Source of the DNA: Hyphomonas sp.
GTDB taxonomy: Bacteria; Pseudomonadota; Alphaproteobacteria; Caulobacterales; Hyphomonadaceae
NCBI GenBank assembly: GCA_017792365.1
Contig: CP051229.1
Span: 2,418,001 to 2,482,000 of the forward strand
Reading direction: 5' to 3'
Length of the DNA: 64,000 nucleotides
Shown: piece after piece, positions 19,704 through 28,794 of the stretch
How the letters are laid out: each line of letters starts with the position of its first letter
Position numbering within the stretch: position 1 is the first letter of the stretch
Notes under the pieces: model-generated
Seen by the model: only the letters and a program-made list of their open reading frames with translations
Databases searched by the model: none
What the model was told of the DNA's origin: nothing
Program-made: the position numbers and the translations under genes

Positions 19704-20264
19704 ATGTCATTCGCGCGCGGGCCCATGCCTGACCCTCAGGATTTCTCCCGCCAGCCCGAACGCGCCCTCTTCGCGCGCCTCAACGAACTGGGCCTCGCCT
19801 TCACCAACGTCGAGCACGCACCCACCCACACCGTCGCCGATAGCCGCGCCATCAAGACCGGCATTGAGGGCGGCCACACCAAGAACCTCTTCATGAAGGA
19901 CAAGAAGGGCAATCTCGTCCTGATCTCCGCCTGGGCCGACAGCGAATTGGCCCTCAACCAGCTTCACAAGCAGATCGGCGCCCAGCGCCTCTCCTTCACC
20001 AACGCCGACCTCCTCTGGGAAGCGCTCGCCGTCACGCCCGGCTCCGTCACCGGCTTCGCCCTCATGCACGACGACCCGCCGCGCATCCGCTTCATCCTCG
20101 ACGCGAAGCTGCTCGCCTTCGAATCGCTGAACTTCCACCCGCTGCGCAATGACATGACCACCTCCATCGCCCGCGAAGACTTCCTCGCCTTCGCCATCGC
20201 CACTGGCCACGACCCCGAAACCGTCGACTTCACCGCCCTCGCCCAGCCCGGCGCGCAGCACTAA
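19704..20264 (+). CDS. Prolyl-tRNA editing protein ProX (YbaK/EbsC family)
   Basis: A 186-residue trans-editing enzyme that hydrolyses mischarged aminoacyl-tRNA(Pro), usually Ala- or Cys-tRNA(Pro), in the cytoplasm. Recognisable blocks are 'VEHAPTHTVADSRAI', 'GGHTKNLFMKDKKGNLVL' (with the conserved Lys) and 'VTPGSVTGFALMHD'. This is the stand-alone ProX type. The start is uncertain: ATG 19704 is given, and an in-frame GTG at 19686 is possible, neither having a strong Shine-Dalgarno. Confidence 0.9.
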   Translation: MSFARGPMPDPQDFSRQPERALFARLNELGLAFTNVEHAPTHTVADSRAIKTGIEGGHTKNLFMKDKKGNLVLISAWADSELALNQLHKQIGAQRLSFTNADLLWEALAVTPGSVTGFALMHDDPPRIRFILDAKLLAFESLNFHPLRNDMTTSIAREDFLAFAIATGHDPETVDFTALAQPGAQH

Positions 20265-20360
20265 TCCCTCACGCGCCATTGCCCCGAAGCCGGCAAACCC
20301 TCATCTAGGGGCCAGACAATCGCGGGACCGGATCCCGCACGCCGGCAGGAGACGAAACAC

Positions 20361-21284
20361 ATGGACATTATCGGCGCAGGCGGCCCAACAAACGCGGCCG
20401 CGGGCGGCGCAAGCCCGAACGTCATCGACGGGTCCGACCAGACCTTCATGGCCGACGTCATCGAGCCCTCCAAAGCCAACCCCGTCATCGTCGACTTCTG
20501 GGCCCCCTGGTGCGGACCCTGCCGCCAGCTCGGCCCGATGCTCGAGAAGGTCGTCGAGGAAGCCAAGGGCGCCGTCCGCCTGGTCAAGATCGATATCGAC
20601 AAGAACCCCGGCATCGCCGGCCAGCTCGGCGTCCAGTCGATCCCCGCCGTCGTCGCCTTTAAGGACGGCCGCCCGGTCGACGCGTTCATGGGCGCGGTGC
20701 CCGAAAGCCAGATCCGCGCCTTCATCGCCAAACTTGGCGGCAAGCCCTCGAACGGCGAACCGACGCCCTCGGAAATCCTGACCGCGGCTAACGATGCCTT
20801 CGACGCCGACGACTACAACAACGCCATCCAGCTCTATGCGGCCGTGCTCGACATGGAGCCGGACAATTTCGACGGCCTCACCGGCCTCGCCAAGACCTTC
20901 CTCAAGCTCGGCGACATCGAACAGGCGCGCGCTGTCGCCGACCAGATCCCGGAAAACATGCGCGCCAAACCGGCCGCCGCCGCGATCTTCTCCACGCTCG
21001 ATCTTGCAGCGCACGTCGCCGAGCCGGATGAAATCCTCGACCTCAAGACCGCCGTGCAGAACTCGCCCGACAACCACGACGCGCGCTTCGAACTCGCGGG
21101 CCTCCCGCCGGCAAGGGCAAGCACCGAAGCGGCCGACCACCTCCTCCACATCCTCGAAAAGAACCTGCAGTGGAAAGACGGCGCCGCGAAGGAACAGCTG
21201 CTCAAGGTGTTCGACGCCGCCGGCGCGACATCCGACGTCGCCAAGGACGGCCGCAAGCGCCTTTCATCCCTCATGTTCCGCTGA
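20361..21284 (+). CDS. Thioredoxin-TPR co-chaperone, CnoX/YbbN family
   Basis: A 307-residue protein with an N-terminal thioredoxin domain and C-terminal TPR repeats. The active site WCGPC (C51, C54) is intact, unlike E. coli CnoX, which has SXXC. The TPR part includes 'AANDAFDADDYNNAIQLYAA'. Family members hold unfolding clients for GroEL/DnaK under oxidative stress. Between about 21100 and 21126 the translation looks scrambled ('GLPPARAST'); reading with one base gained and one lost gives 'GLAAGKGKHEAADHLL', which fits TPR periodicity, so two compensating indels are suspected. It heads a row with MAPEG, Lon-N, Trm112 and DUF971. Confidence 0.88.
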   Translation: MDIIGAGGPTNAAAGGASPNVIDGSDQTFMADVIEPSKANPVIVDFWAPWCGPCRQLGPMLEKVVEEAKGAVRLVKIDIDKNPGIAGQLGVQSIPAVVAFKDGRPVDAFMGAVPESQIRAFIAKLGGKPSNGEPTPSEILTAANDAFDADDYNNAIQLYAAVLDMEPDNFDGLTGLAKTFLKLGDIEQARAVADQIPENMRAKPAAAAIFSTLDLAAHVAEPDEILDLKTAVQNSPDNHDARFELAGLPPARASTEAADHLLHILEKNLQWKDGAAKEQLLKVFDAAGATSDVAKDGRKRLSSLMFR

Positions 21285-21352
21285 CCTAGCGGCGCCTTCC
21301 GCCCGGCGCGAAATCCATCCATGTTCGCCTCACCACAAATCGGGAGGCGGGC

Positions 21353-21780
21353 TTGGATTGGTTCACTGGCATGTCTGCACTGCAGGCGGCGGCGCTCTAC
21401 ACCGCGCTGCTCACACTTGTTCTTCTCGGACTGAAACTCTTCGTCGGCGCGCGCCGGGCGCGCTGAAAGTGCCGTCCGGCGACGTCTCCAATCCGGAGTT
21501 CGCCCGCGTCCAGCGCGTCCAGCAGAACGCGGTCGAGGACGTCCCCGTCCTGGTGATCGCGCTGGTCCTCAGCGCCATGCTGGCGGCGCCCGTATGGCTC
21601 ATCCACGCAGCCGGATCGGTGCTCGTCATATCCCGCCTCGGCCACGCATTCGGCCTTGCGAGCAAGGATGGCTTCTCGCCCGGCCGCGCCTTCGGCACCC
21701 TCGGAACGCTGCTGGTCTACCTCGCGCTCGCTGCAGCCCTACTGCTACGCGCCTTTGACGCCGGCATTGGATCGGCGTAG
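21353..21780 (+). CDS. MAPEG-family membrane protein (frameshifted)
   Basis: Four-helix MAPEG protein split over two frames. The first segment starts at TTG 21353 (GGGAGG site at 21342-21347) or ATG 21371 and reads 'MSALQAAALYTALLTLVLLG' to 'FVGARRAR', then hits TGA. One C missing near 21460 would continue directly as 'LKVPSGDVSNPEFARVQRVQ', the MAPEG signature with its conserved Glu/Arg, and three further helices to 21780 (about 142 residues). MAPEG proteins include glutathione-dependent enzymes, but the prokaryotic group is largely uncharacterised. The break is probably an artefact. Confidence 0.75.
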
Positions 21781-21869
21781 GCCCGGCTCAGTTCGCTTTG
21801 GGGGGCCAAAGCCGACGCCGAACGCATTCTTCACCGCCCCGAACCAAAAGTTCGAGAGCCTGACTACAC

Positions 21870-22517
21870 ATGAACACGTCGCGCACAGACCTGCCGGACA
21901 CGCTGCCCTTGTTTCCCCTACCCGGGGCGCTCCTCTTGCCCGGCGCAGAACTGCCGTTGAACATATTCGAGCCGCGCTATGTGCAGATGGTCGAGGACGC
22001 GCTCGCGCAACCGCGACTGATCGGCATGATCCAGCCGATGCAATCGCTCAACGGCCAGTCGCGTCGCGAGCTTGCCCAGGTCGGCAGCGCCGGACGCATC
22101 TCCGGCTTCCAGGAAACCGGCGACGGTCGCTACCTCATCGTCCTCAAGGGTGTGTGCCGTTTCAGGATTCTCGAAGAGTGCGAGAGCGATGCGCTCTACA
22201 GAAAAGCGCGCGTCGATTTCTCACCCTACCACGCCGACCTGACGGAACACGCGCACGCCGACGACGTTGACACCGGTGAACTCACGAGTGCACTGCGTGA
22301 CTATCTTTCGCGAAACGGCTTGACGTCTGACATGGCAGCGATATCGGACACGCCACCGCAAACGCTTATCAACGCAATTTCTGCTGACTGCCCCTTTACG
22401 AACTCGGAAAAGCAGGCGCTTCTGGAGGCGCGCACATTGGAAGACAGATGCGCAGCTCTCGTCGCCCTGCTCTCAATGAGTTCAATCGGGCGCCAGCAAA
22501 AGGAGTACGTGCAATGA
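21870..22517 (+). CDS. Lon protease N-terminal (LAN/PUA-like) domain protein
   Basis: A 215-residue protein made only of the Lon substrate-binding N-domain. It shows '[20 protein letters not shown]', '[13 protein letters not shown]', 'GCAGRIS'-type sequence '[20 protein letters not shown]', and 'VCRFRILEE'. No ATPase or protease domain follows. The role of stand-alone LonN proteins is not established; protein quality control is inferred from the neighbouring thioredoxin-TPR protein. Its stop overlaps the next start (ATGA at 22514-22517). Confidence 0.9.
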   Translation: MNTSRTDLPDTLPLFPLPGALLLPGAELPLNIFEPRYVQMVEDALAQPRLIGMIQPMQSLNGQSRRELAQVGSAGRISGFQETGDGRYLIVLKGVCRFRILEECESDALYRKARVDFSPYHADLTEHAHADDVDTGELTSALRDYLSRNGLTSDMAAISDTPPQTLINAISADCPFTNSEKQALLEARTLEDRCAALVALLSMSSIGRQQKEYVQ

Positions 22518-22753
22518 CGCGTAGTTCCGCAGCTCACCCCACCCCGCGCAGCACAGCTCGATCCGTCGGCAAGCACGGCGTCGATCCGCGCCTGCTCGAG
22601 GTCCTGATCTGCCCCGTTACCCGCGGCCCGCTGACCTACGACAAGTCCGCCAACGAGCTGGTGTCGCGCAGCGCAGGCCTCGCCTATCCGATCCGCGACG
22701 GCGTGCCGATCATGCTGCGCGATGAAGCCCGCGAATTGTCGACCGCGGAGTAG
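22514..22753 (+). CDS. Trm112-family protein
   Basis: A 79-residue Trm112/YcaR-like protein. The core is '[19 protein letters not shown]' and '[19 protein letters not shown]'. Trm112 proteins activate methyltransferases in eukaryotes and archaea, whereas the bacterial partner is unknown. Only one Cys of the usual zinc set is present, so it is probably a non-zinc version. It has an N-terminal Ser/Arg-rich extension and is translationally coupled to the LonN gene through ATGA. Confidence 0.88.
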   Translation: MTRSSAAHPTPRSTARSVGKHGVDPRLLEVLICPVTRGPLTYDKSANELVSRSAGLAYPIRDGVPIMLRDEARELSTAE

Positions 22754-22767
22754 CGGCGCGTTCCGCC

Positions 22768-23142
22768 ATGTCTGCCGATCCAACCGCAACCGTCTGGCCA
22801 ACCCGCCTCGAGTTCAACGCCGCACGCGCTGAACTCGAAATCGTGTTCGACGACGGCTATTCCCAGACCATCCCGTTCGAACTCCTCAGGGTCGAAAGCC
22901 CCAGCGCCGAAACGCGCGGCCACAGCCCGGCCGATCGCCCGCCGCCGCCGCCCAGCAAGAAGTCAGTGAAAGTGATCGGCGCGGATCCCGTCGGACGCTA
23001 CGCCCTGCGCATCCGCTTCGACGACGGACACGACACCGGCCTCTACACGTGGGATTGGCTGCGCGAACTCGCCGAGGATCGCGACACCCTCATGGCGGAC
23101 TACCTCAAGCGCCTGAAAGCCGCCGGCCGCTCACGCGACTAG
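22768..23142 (+). CDS. DUF971 (gamma-butyrobetaine hydroxylase N-terminal-like) protein
   Basis: A 124-residue DUF971 domain protein. It shows 'TRLEFNAARAELEIVFDDG', 'FELLRVESPSAE', 'VGRYALRIRFDDGHDTGLYT' and 'WDWLRELAED'. This small beta domain also occurs at the N-terminus of gamma-butyrobetaine hydroxylase and next to Mrp-type Fe-S proteins. Its own function is unproven. It closes the cnoX-MAPEG-LonN-Trm112 row and overlaps the convergent UbiH-like gene by 4 bp. Confidence 0.88.
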   Translation: MSADPTATVWPTRLEFNAARAELEIVFDDGYSQTIPFELLRVESPSAETRGHSPADRPPPPPSKKSVKVIGADPVGRYALRIRFDDGHDTGLYTWDWLRELAEDRDTLMADYLKRLKAAGRSRD

Positions 23143-24362
23143 GCCGCCGGCGCGCGCATCAGCGACGGCGTCTCACCCAGAACTCCTGCCGCCTCTTTCG
23201 CGAACATGCTCCGGGCGCCGCGCACCCCGCCAGCCGCCCGCATGGCCGCGCCTGAAATCATCCGCACAGGACGAGGCGCCGTGAACGCGCGATGAAACCC
23301 TTCCATCGCTGCGGCCGTCGCCACCACGTCCGCGCGCCGCCACTGCGTATAGGGGATCAGCGCAGCCTCTGAACCGATATCAAGGCCGACGCGATCCGCC
23401 TCCGTGATCACATCGATCAGCGCCGCGACATCTTTCAGGCCAAGATTGAGGCCCTGCCCCGCCAGCGGGTGGACAATGTGCGCGCTGTCCCCCGCCAGCG
23501 CGACCCGCTCGGCATGAAAGCGCGAGGCGATCCGGTTGGACAACGCAAAGGCGCCTCTCGGCCCGGCAAGCCGCGCATCCGGAAGGAAGCCCGGCGCCTG
23601 GCGGTCAAGCTCGGCTTCAAACGCCGCATCGCTCATCGCAACCAGCGCCTCGGCGATCGCCGACTTCACCGACCACACCACGTTGACCCGGCCCTCTGTC
23701 ATCGGCAGCGCCGCGATCGGCCCGCCGCGCAGGAAGGCCTGTCGCGCCCGCCCGCCATGTGCATCCGGGCACGTCATCACCGTCGACACGGCCTGATAGT
23801 CGTAATCCCAGCCCTCGAATCCGATGTCGGTCGCCGCGCGCACCGCCGACCGCACGCCGTCACACCCGACAACCAGCCGCGCCGCCACGTCACCACTGTC
23901 TCCAAGGCCCGCCCGCACGCCAGCCGCCCCGATCGCCAGCTCCGTCACGCCCGCAGGCGCACGAACCTCGACATTGGCTGTCTCCAGCACCGCAGCGCCA
24001 AGTACGTCGACCAGCGCTGCATTCTCGATCACATAACCCAGCGCATCGCCCGCACCGGCGTCATGCCCATCGAATGCGATCGCATCGGACCCTGCCGCCG
24101 CCGCAACCTCAAGTACCGGCTCGGCGACCTGTCGCAGCTTCTCGCCGACTCCCAGCGCATCGAAAATCCGCCAGCACCCCGCCGCCACCAGATACACCCG
24201 GCCGGCGCCTGGCGCCCCCCGCACACCCCCCTCCGGACCCACCGGACGCGGGTCTGCGATGGTGGTCGAAAACCCGGCACGACCCAGTCCAAGGGCCAGC
24301 GTCAGGCCCGCCGGTCCGGCGCCTGAGATCAGAATTTCGGTCGAATTGGGTTTTACGGACAC
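23139..24362 (-). CDS. UbiH/UbiF-family FAD hydroxylase (probable ubiquinone biosynthesis)
   Basis: A 407-residue flavin hydroxylase. FAD motifs are 'ISGAGPAGLTLALGLGRAG' near the N-terminus, 'VGCDGVRSAVR' in the middle, and 'VALAGDSAHIVHPLAGQGLN' late. The last, followed by 'LGLKDVAALIDVI', is diagnostic of the UbiH/UbiF/VisC group that hydroxylates the ubiquinone ring. Which ring position is modified cannot be said. The gene is not in an obvious ubi operon; the LonN-Trm112-DUF971 row converges on it. Confidence 0.9.
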   Translation of the reverse strand: MSVKPNSTEILISGAGPAGLTLALGLGRAGFSTTIADPRPVGPEGGVRGAPGAGRVYLVAAGCWRIFDALGVGEKLRQVAEPVLEVAAAAGSDAIAFDGHDAGAGDALGYVIENAALVDVLGAAVLETANVEVRAPAGVTELAIGAAGVRAGLGDSGDVAARLVVGCDGVRSAVRAATDIGFEGWDYDYQAVSTVMTCPDAHGGRARQAFLRGGPIAALPMTEGRVNVVWSVKSAIAEALVAMSDAAFEAELDRQAPGFLPDARLAGPRGAFALSNRIASRFHAERVALAGDSAHIVHPLAGQGLNLGLKDVAALIDVITEADRVGLDIGSEAALIPYTQWRRADVVATAAAMEGFHRAFTAPRPVRMISGAAMRAAGGVRGARSMFAKEAAGVLGETPSLMRAPAA

Positions 24363-24584
24363 GTCAGATGCGGCTCTAAATAACTGATCAATATAGCATA
24401 ATTTGGAGGCGCCCGAAGATTAGGCGCCATGGACCGGGTGCGCCTCGCCCTTGCTCACTTTTCTCCGAGTCTGGCGAGACGCGCTCCACTTTCTTGCCTT
24501 CAGCCCCCCGCCGTCAACGATCTGGGGCTCTGGCGGCCCCGAAAACATGATGGGGGGCGTCGCCTCAGCCACGGGAGACCAAGA

Positions 24585-25904
24585 ATGAGATTCAGACCCG
24601 GATGGGTAACACGACTGGCGGGGGCCGTCGCTGCGACCGGACTACTGGCGCCCATGGCGCTGGCGCAGGAAGTCCCGGAGGCGAGCGCTGTGTCAGCGTA
24701 TGTCGACAACTCCTACCTCTTCCTGATTTCAGGCCTCGTCGTCATGTTCATGGCGGCAGGCTTCTGCATGCTCGAGGCGGGCCTTGTGCGCGCCAAGAAC
24801 GCTGCAACGCAGGCGACCAAGAACATCATGCTCTATTCGGTCGCGGGCATCATGGTCTGGATCGCCGGCTACAACATCATCTACCCGTCGGAATGGATCG
24901 TCGAAGGCGTCTTTGGTTTTGGCGGCCCATGGCACTGGGGCGACCGCGAAGCCATGAGCGAGGCCGGCTATTCGCCCGGCTCGGACTGGTACTTCCAGAT
25001 GGTCTTCGTCGCGACGGCGGCCTCGGTCGTGTCCGGCACCCTCGCCGAGCGCATCAAGGTCTGGCCGTTCATCATCTTCACGGCGGTCCTCACCGGCGTC
25101 ATCTACCCGATCCAGTGCTCCTGGGAATGGGGCGGCGGCTGGCTCGACGGCATGGATTTCTCTGACTTCGCGGGCTCCACGCTGGTTCACTCCACGGGCG
25201 GCTGGGCGGCTCTTGCGGGCGCAATCATCCTCGGACCGCGCCTTGGCAAGTACGTCGACGGCAAGACCGTCCCGATGCCGGGCTCGAACATCCCGCTGGC
25301 GGCGCTGGGCACGTTCATCCTGTGGTTCGGCTGGTTCGGCTTCAACGGCGGCTCGCAACTCGCGGCCGGCACCGCAGCCGACATCAACGCGGTCTCGATC
25401 ATCTTCATCAACACCAACGCAGCAGCCGCTGCGGGCGTGATTGCCGCGATGATCATGACCTCGGTCCTCTACAAGGGCAAAATGGACTCCACCATGATCC
25501 TCAACGGCGCCATCGGCGGCCTGGTCTCCATCACGGCCGAGCCCCTGACGCCGGAAATCTGGCAGGCGGTCCTCATCGGCGGCGTCGGCGGCGTACTGGT
25601 CGTCCTCAGCGTCCCCGCCCTCGACAAGCTGAAGATCGACGATGTTGTCGGCGCCATCCCGGCCCACCTCGTGTGCGGCATCTGGGGAACGCTGATCGTG
25701 TCCTGGACCAACACCGGGGTTCCGATCGTCGCTCAGGCCACAGGCGTGGTCGCCATCGGCGCGTTCGTCTTCATCACCTCGGCCATCGTCTGGACGATCC
25801 TGAAGTTCACGGTCGGCATCCGGGTTTCCGAGGAAGAAGAGATCGAAGGCCTCGACCTTGGGGAACTCGGCCTCGAAGCCTACCCCGAGTTCAAGAAGGG
25901 TTAA
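24585..25904 (+). CDS. amtB: Ammonium transporter Amt
   Basis: A 439-residue Amt/Mep/Rh channel. The N-terminal signal peptide ends at 'MALAQ', followed by the expected set of about 11 transmembrane helices. Family markers are 'AAGFCMLEAGLVRAKN', the first pore His in 'TLVHSTGGWAALAGA', 'WFGWFGFNGGSQ', and the second pore His in 'IPAHLVCGIWGT'. It conducts ammonium/ammonia across the inner membrane. ATG 24585 has GGGAGA upstream. No glnK (PII) gene sits beside it, unlike the common glnK-amtB operon. An excellent intrinsic terminator follows. Confidence 0.96.
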   Translation: MRFRPGWVTRLAGAVAATGLLAPMALAQEVPEASAVSAYVDNSYLFLISGLVVMFMAAGFCMLEAGLVRAKNAATQATKNIMLYSVAGIMVWIAGYNIIYPSEWIVEGVFGFGGPWHWGDREAMSEAGYSPGSDWYFQMVFVATAASVVSGTLAERIKVWPFIIFTAVLTGVIYPIQCSWEWGGGWLDGMDFSDFAGSTLVHSTGGWAALAGAIILGPRLGKYVDGKTVPMPGSNIPLAALGTFILWFGWFGFNGGSQLAAGTAADINAVSIIFINTNAAAAAGVIAAMIMTSVLYKGKMDSTMILNGAIGGLVSITAEPLTPEIWQAVLIGGVGGVLVVLSVPALDKLKIDDVVGAIPAHLVCGIWGTLIVSWTNTGVPIVAQATGVVAIGAFVFITSAIVWTILKFTVGIRVSEEEEIEGLDLGELGLEAYPEFKKG

Positions 25905-25942
25905 CAACTCGCAAATCTGGTCTCTCGGGACCAGTCATGGGG

Positions 25943-25978
25943 AAGCCCCGGAAGGTTTACGCCTTCCGGGGCTTTTTT
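25943..25978 (+). terminator. Rho-independent terminator of amtB
   Basis: A perfect 12-bp stem: AGCCCCGGAAGG (25944-25955) pairs with CCTTCCGGGGCT (25962-25973) around TTTACG. A run of six T (25973-25978) follows. It insulates amtB from ftsK. Confidence 0.96.
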
Positions 25979-26080
25979 ACACAGATTTCGGGGAATTCAT
26001 GGCCCTGTTTGCCGCCCGTTAAGGCCCCGCGAGTCAGGGTGAACCGGCTGTTTTTAACCCTAACCAGACGAGGTCTGCGA

Positions 26081-28609
26081 ATGTCCCACGGACGGGCGCC
26101 GCACTCTGAAGACATCGACCACGAGGTCCGGGCCAACAGCCCGTTCGTCCGCTTCCTGACGGGTCTTCTGGCCTTTTCGGCAGGCGTGTTCATCTGTGGC
26201 GCCTGCGGCTCGTATTCGCCCGCCGATCCCAGCATCAATTCCGCCGTGTCCGTGACGCCCGCCAACCTGTTCGGCCGTCCCGGCGCCATCGGCGCCGACC
26301 TCCTGACGCAAAGCTTCGGGTGGACCGCCTGGCTGATGGGTTTCGCGCTGATGGTCGGCGGCCTGCGCCGCACGCTCGGCATCGGCCCGCGCGACCCCGG
26401 CGCCTGGACCTGGGCCGCCGCAGCCCTCGTCCTCGCCGCCTGCTGTCTCGCCGAATGGCCGATCCCGCAGACCTGGCCCTTGGCCGCCGGCCTCGGCGGC
26501 ATGCTGGGCGACGTCCTCCTCGCCGTCATCTCCATGCCCTTCGCCGCGCTCAACGCCCCCTCGCCTGAAGCGTGGGCCGCAGCCTTCGCCGGCATCACCG
26601 CCGTTCTGTTCGCCGCCATGTCGATGGGCCTCGGCACGTCCGACGGCGCCGCGCTCCTGCGCGCCCTCAAGCCGCGTCCCCGTCCGCAACGCCAGCGCAC
26701 GGCGCCCTCGCCCGTCCTGCAGATCCCCAACATGCTCACCGCCATCGGCGATGGCGTCGCCGGCCTGTTCAACCGCCGCAACGACGAAGACGTCATCGAA
26801 CCCATCGTCTATTCCGACGAGGACGAGTTCGAGGATGGCGATCACGCCTTCTTCTCGGCTGTCGAGAAGGCCGAAGGCGTCGGCGGCCGCAAGCGCCGCG
26901 CCGAGCCGCGCATCCTCGAAAGCCAGCCCGTCGACGATGAAGACGACGAGGACGAAGTCGAGACCTACGTCGCGCCGCCGCCGCGCCGTCCCGAACCCGT
27001 CAAACAGCCCGAGCGTCCCGTCCCGCAACAGCGTCCGCAGCCCGCTGTCATGCGCGCCAACGTAGCCGCAGCCTTTGGCGACGACGAGGAACTGGTCCCG
27101 ACCATCGACCTCCTCGACGTGCCGCCAGCACGCCAGTCCGAGATCGACGAGGAACGCCTCCTCGCCATGGCCGAGCGCCTGCAGGTCGTGTTCAACGACT
27201 TCGGCGTCAAGGGACGCATCACCGAGGTTCGCCCCGGTCCGGTCGTCACCCTTTTCGAACTTGAGCCCGCACCCGGCGTCCGCTCCTCGCGCGTCATCGC
27301 GCTCGCCGAAGACATCGCCCGCGCCATGTCGGCCACCGCCGCGCGCGTCGCCGTCATCCCGGGCCGCAATGCCATCGGCATCGAACTGCCGAACGAAACC
27401 CGCGAAACCGTCTATCTCCGCGACCTCCTTGCATCGAAGGACTTCGCCAAGTCGCGCGCCTCGCTGCCGCTCGCCCTCGGCGAGGACATCGAAGGCAACG
27501 CCACCATCGCCGACCTCGCAAAGATGCCTCACCTCCTGATCGCCGGTACGACCGGTTCGGGTAAGTCGGTCGGCATCAACGCGATGATCCTGTCGCTCAT
27601 GTTCAAGCTGCCGCCCGAGAAGTGCCGCTTCATCATGATCGACCCGAAGATGCTCGAACTGTCGATCTACGAAGGCGTGCCCCACCTCCTCTCGCCCGTC
27701 GTCACCGACCCGCAGAAAGCCGTTCTGGCGCTCAAATGGGTCGTGCGCGAAATGGAGAGCCGCTACGACATCATGTCGAAGATGGGCGTCCGCAACATCG
27801 CCGGCTACAACAAGCGCGCCGCCGAAGCCGAAGCCGCTGGCGAATACCTCACCCGCCAGGTCCAGACCGGCTGGGACAAGTCCACCGGCGAAGCGATCTG
27901 GGAAAACGAGAACATCAAGCCCGAGCAGATGCCGCACATCGTCGTCGTCATCGACGAGATGGCCGACCTCATGCTTGTCGCCGGCAAGGACGTCGAAGCC
28001 GCCGTCCAGCGGATCGCCCAAATGGCGCGCGCCGCCGGCATCCACATCATCATGGCCACCCAGCGCCCGTCGGTCGACGTCATCACCGGCACGATCAAGG
28101 CCAACTTCCCGACGCGCATCTCCTACTCGGTCACCACCAAGATCGACTCGCGCACCATTCTCGGCGAACAGGGCGCCGAGCAGCTGCTCGGCATGGGCGA
28201 CCTCCTCTGGATGGCCTCGGGCGGAAAGATCCAGCGCGTCCACGGCCCCTTCGTGTCGGACGAAGAAGTCGACCGCGTCGTCGGCTGGCTGAAGGACCAG
28301 GGCCAGCCGCAATACGTCGCCGACGTCACCGAGGAAGTCGAAGACGCATCCGTCGCCGACAACGCCTTCGGCACGTCTTCAGGCGATCCCGACGAGGACC
28401 TCTACCGCGAAGCGGTGCAGGCCGTCCTGCGCGACAAGCGTCCGACGACCTCCTACGTCCAGCGCGTCCTGCGCATCGGCTACAACCGCGCCGCCACGCT
28501 CATCGAGCGCATGCAGGACGACGGCATCATCTCGGCGCCGAACAATGCCGGCAAGCGCGAGATCATCCAGAACCGCGATCGCCCAAGCCGCGACGACGAA
28601 GCCGCCTGA
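26081..28609 (+). CDS. ftsK: DNA translocase FtsK
   Basis: An 842-residue septal DNA pump. The N-terminal quarter has four membrane segments, starting with 'FLTGLLAFSAGVFICGACG'. A short acidic/Pro-Gln linker (about residues 240-330) follows, and then the alpha/beta RecA-like motor. Walker A is 'GTTGSGKS' (about 489-497) and Walker B 'VVVIDEMADLM' (about 622-632). The C-terminal winged-helix gamma domain ('VLRIGYNRAATLIERMQ') reads KOPS sites to move the terminus to XerCD. The linker is short compared with E. coli FtsK. ATG 26081 is used although the frame stays open upstream. Confidence 0.97.
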   Translation: MSHGRAPHSEDIDHEVRANSPFVRFLTGLLAFSAGVFICGACGSYSPADPSINSAVSVTPANLFGRPGAIGADLLTQSFGWTAWLMGFALMVGGLRRTLGIGPRDPGAWTWAAAALVLAACCLAEWPIPQTWPLAAGLGGMLGDVLLAVISMPFAALNAPSPEAWAAAFAGITAVLFAAMSMGLGTSDGAALLRALKPRPRPQRQRTAPSPVLQIPNMLTAIGDGVAGLFNRRNDEDVIEPIVYSDEDEFEDGDHAFFSAVEKAEGVGGRKRRAEPRILESQPVDDEDDEDEVETYVAPPPRRPEPVKQPERPVPQQRPQPAVMRANVAAAFGDDEELVPTIDLLDVPPARQSEIDEERLLAMAERLQVVFNDFGVKGRITEVRPGPVVTLFELEPAPGVRSSRVIALAEDIARAMSATAARVAVIPGRNAIGIELPNETRETVYLRDLLASKDFAKSRASLPLALGEDIEGNATIADLAKMPHLLIAGTTGSGKSVGINAMILSLMFKLPPEKCRFIMIDPKMLELSIYEGVPHLLSPVVTDPQKAVLALKWVVREMESRYDIMSKMGVRNIAGYNKRAAEAEAAGEYLTRQVQTGWDKSTGEAIWENENIKPEQMPHIVVVIDEMADLMLVAGKDVEAAVQRIAQMARAAGIHIIMATQRPSVDVITGTIKANFPTRISYSVTTKIDSRTILGEQGAEQLLGMGDLLWMASGGKIQRVHGPFVSDEEVDRVVGWLKDQGQPQYVADVTEEVEDASVADNAFGTSSGDPDEDLYREAVQAVLRDKRPTTSYVQRVLRIGYNRAATLIERMQDDGIISAPNNAGKREIIQNRDRPSRDDEAA

Positions 28610-28794
28610 CCGCCTCCCGCTGAGCGTCGAACGCCCGCGAAAACGGGGTTGCCCATCCAACCCCGCACAGCCGGCTCAGCGCGATGGCGCCCGCATCTGG
28701 CCGCTGAGCCAGCTGCACGTATAGTCTCCGCTGCAGAACAGCCTGCGCGCCCTGATGGGACCCGCGCCGGATCGCGATAGGTGCGGGAGATTTC

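Noticed and set aside
26054-26068. TTAACCCTAACC near the ftsK start as a CtrA site
   Set aside because: Only one half site is present.
26060-28312. A 750-codon open frame on the - strand
   Set aside because: Antisense shadow of ftsK, whose motifs are complete on the + strand.
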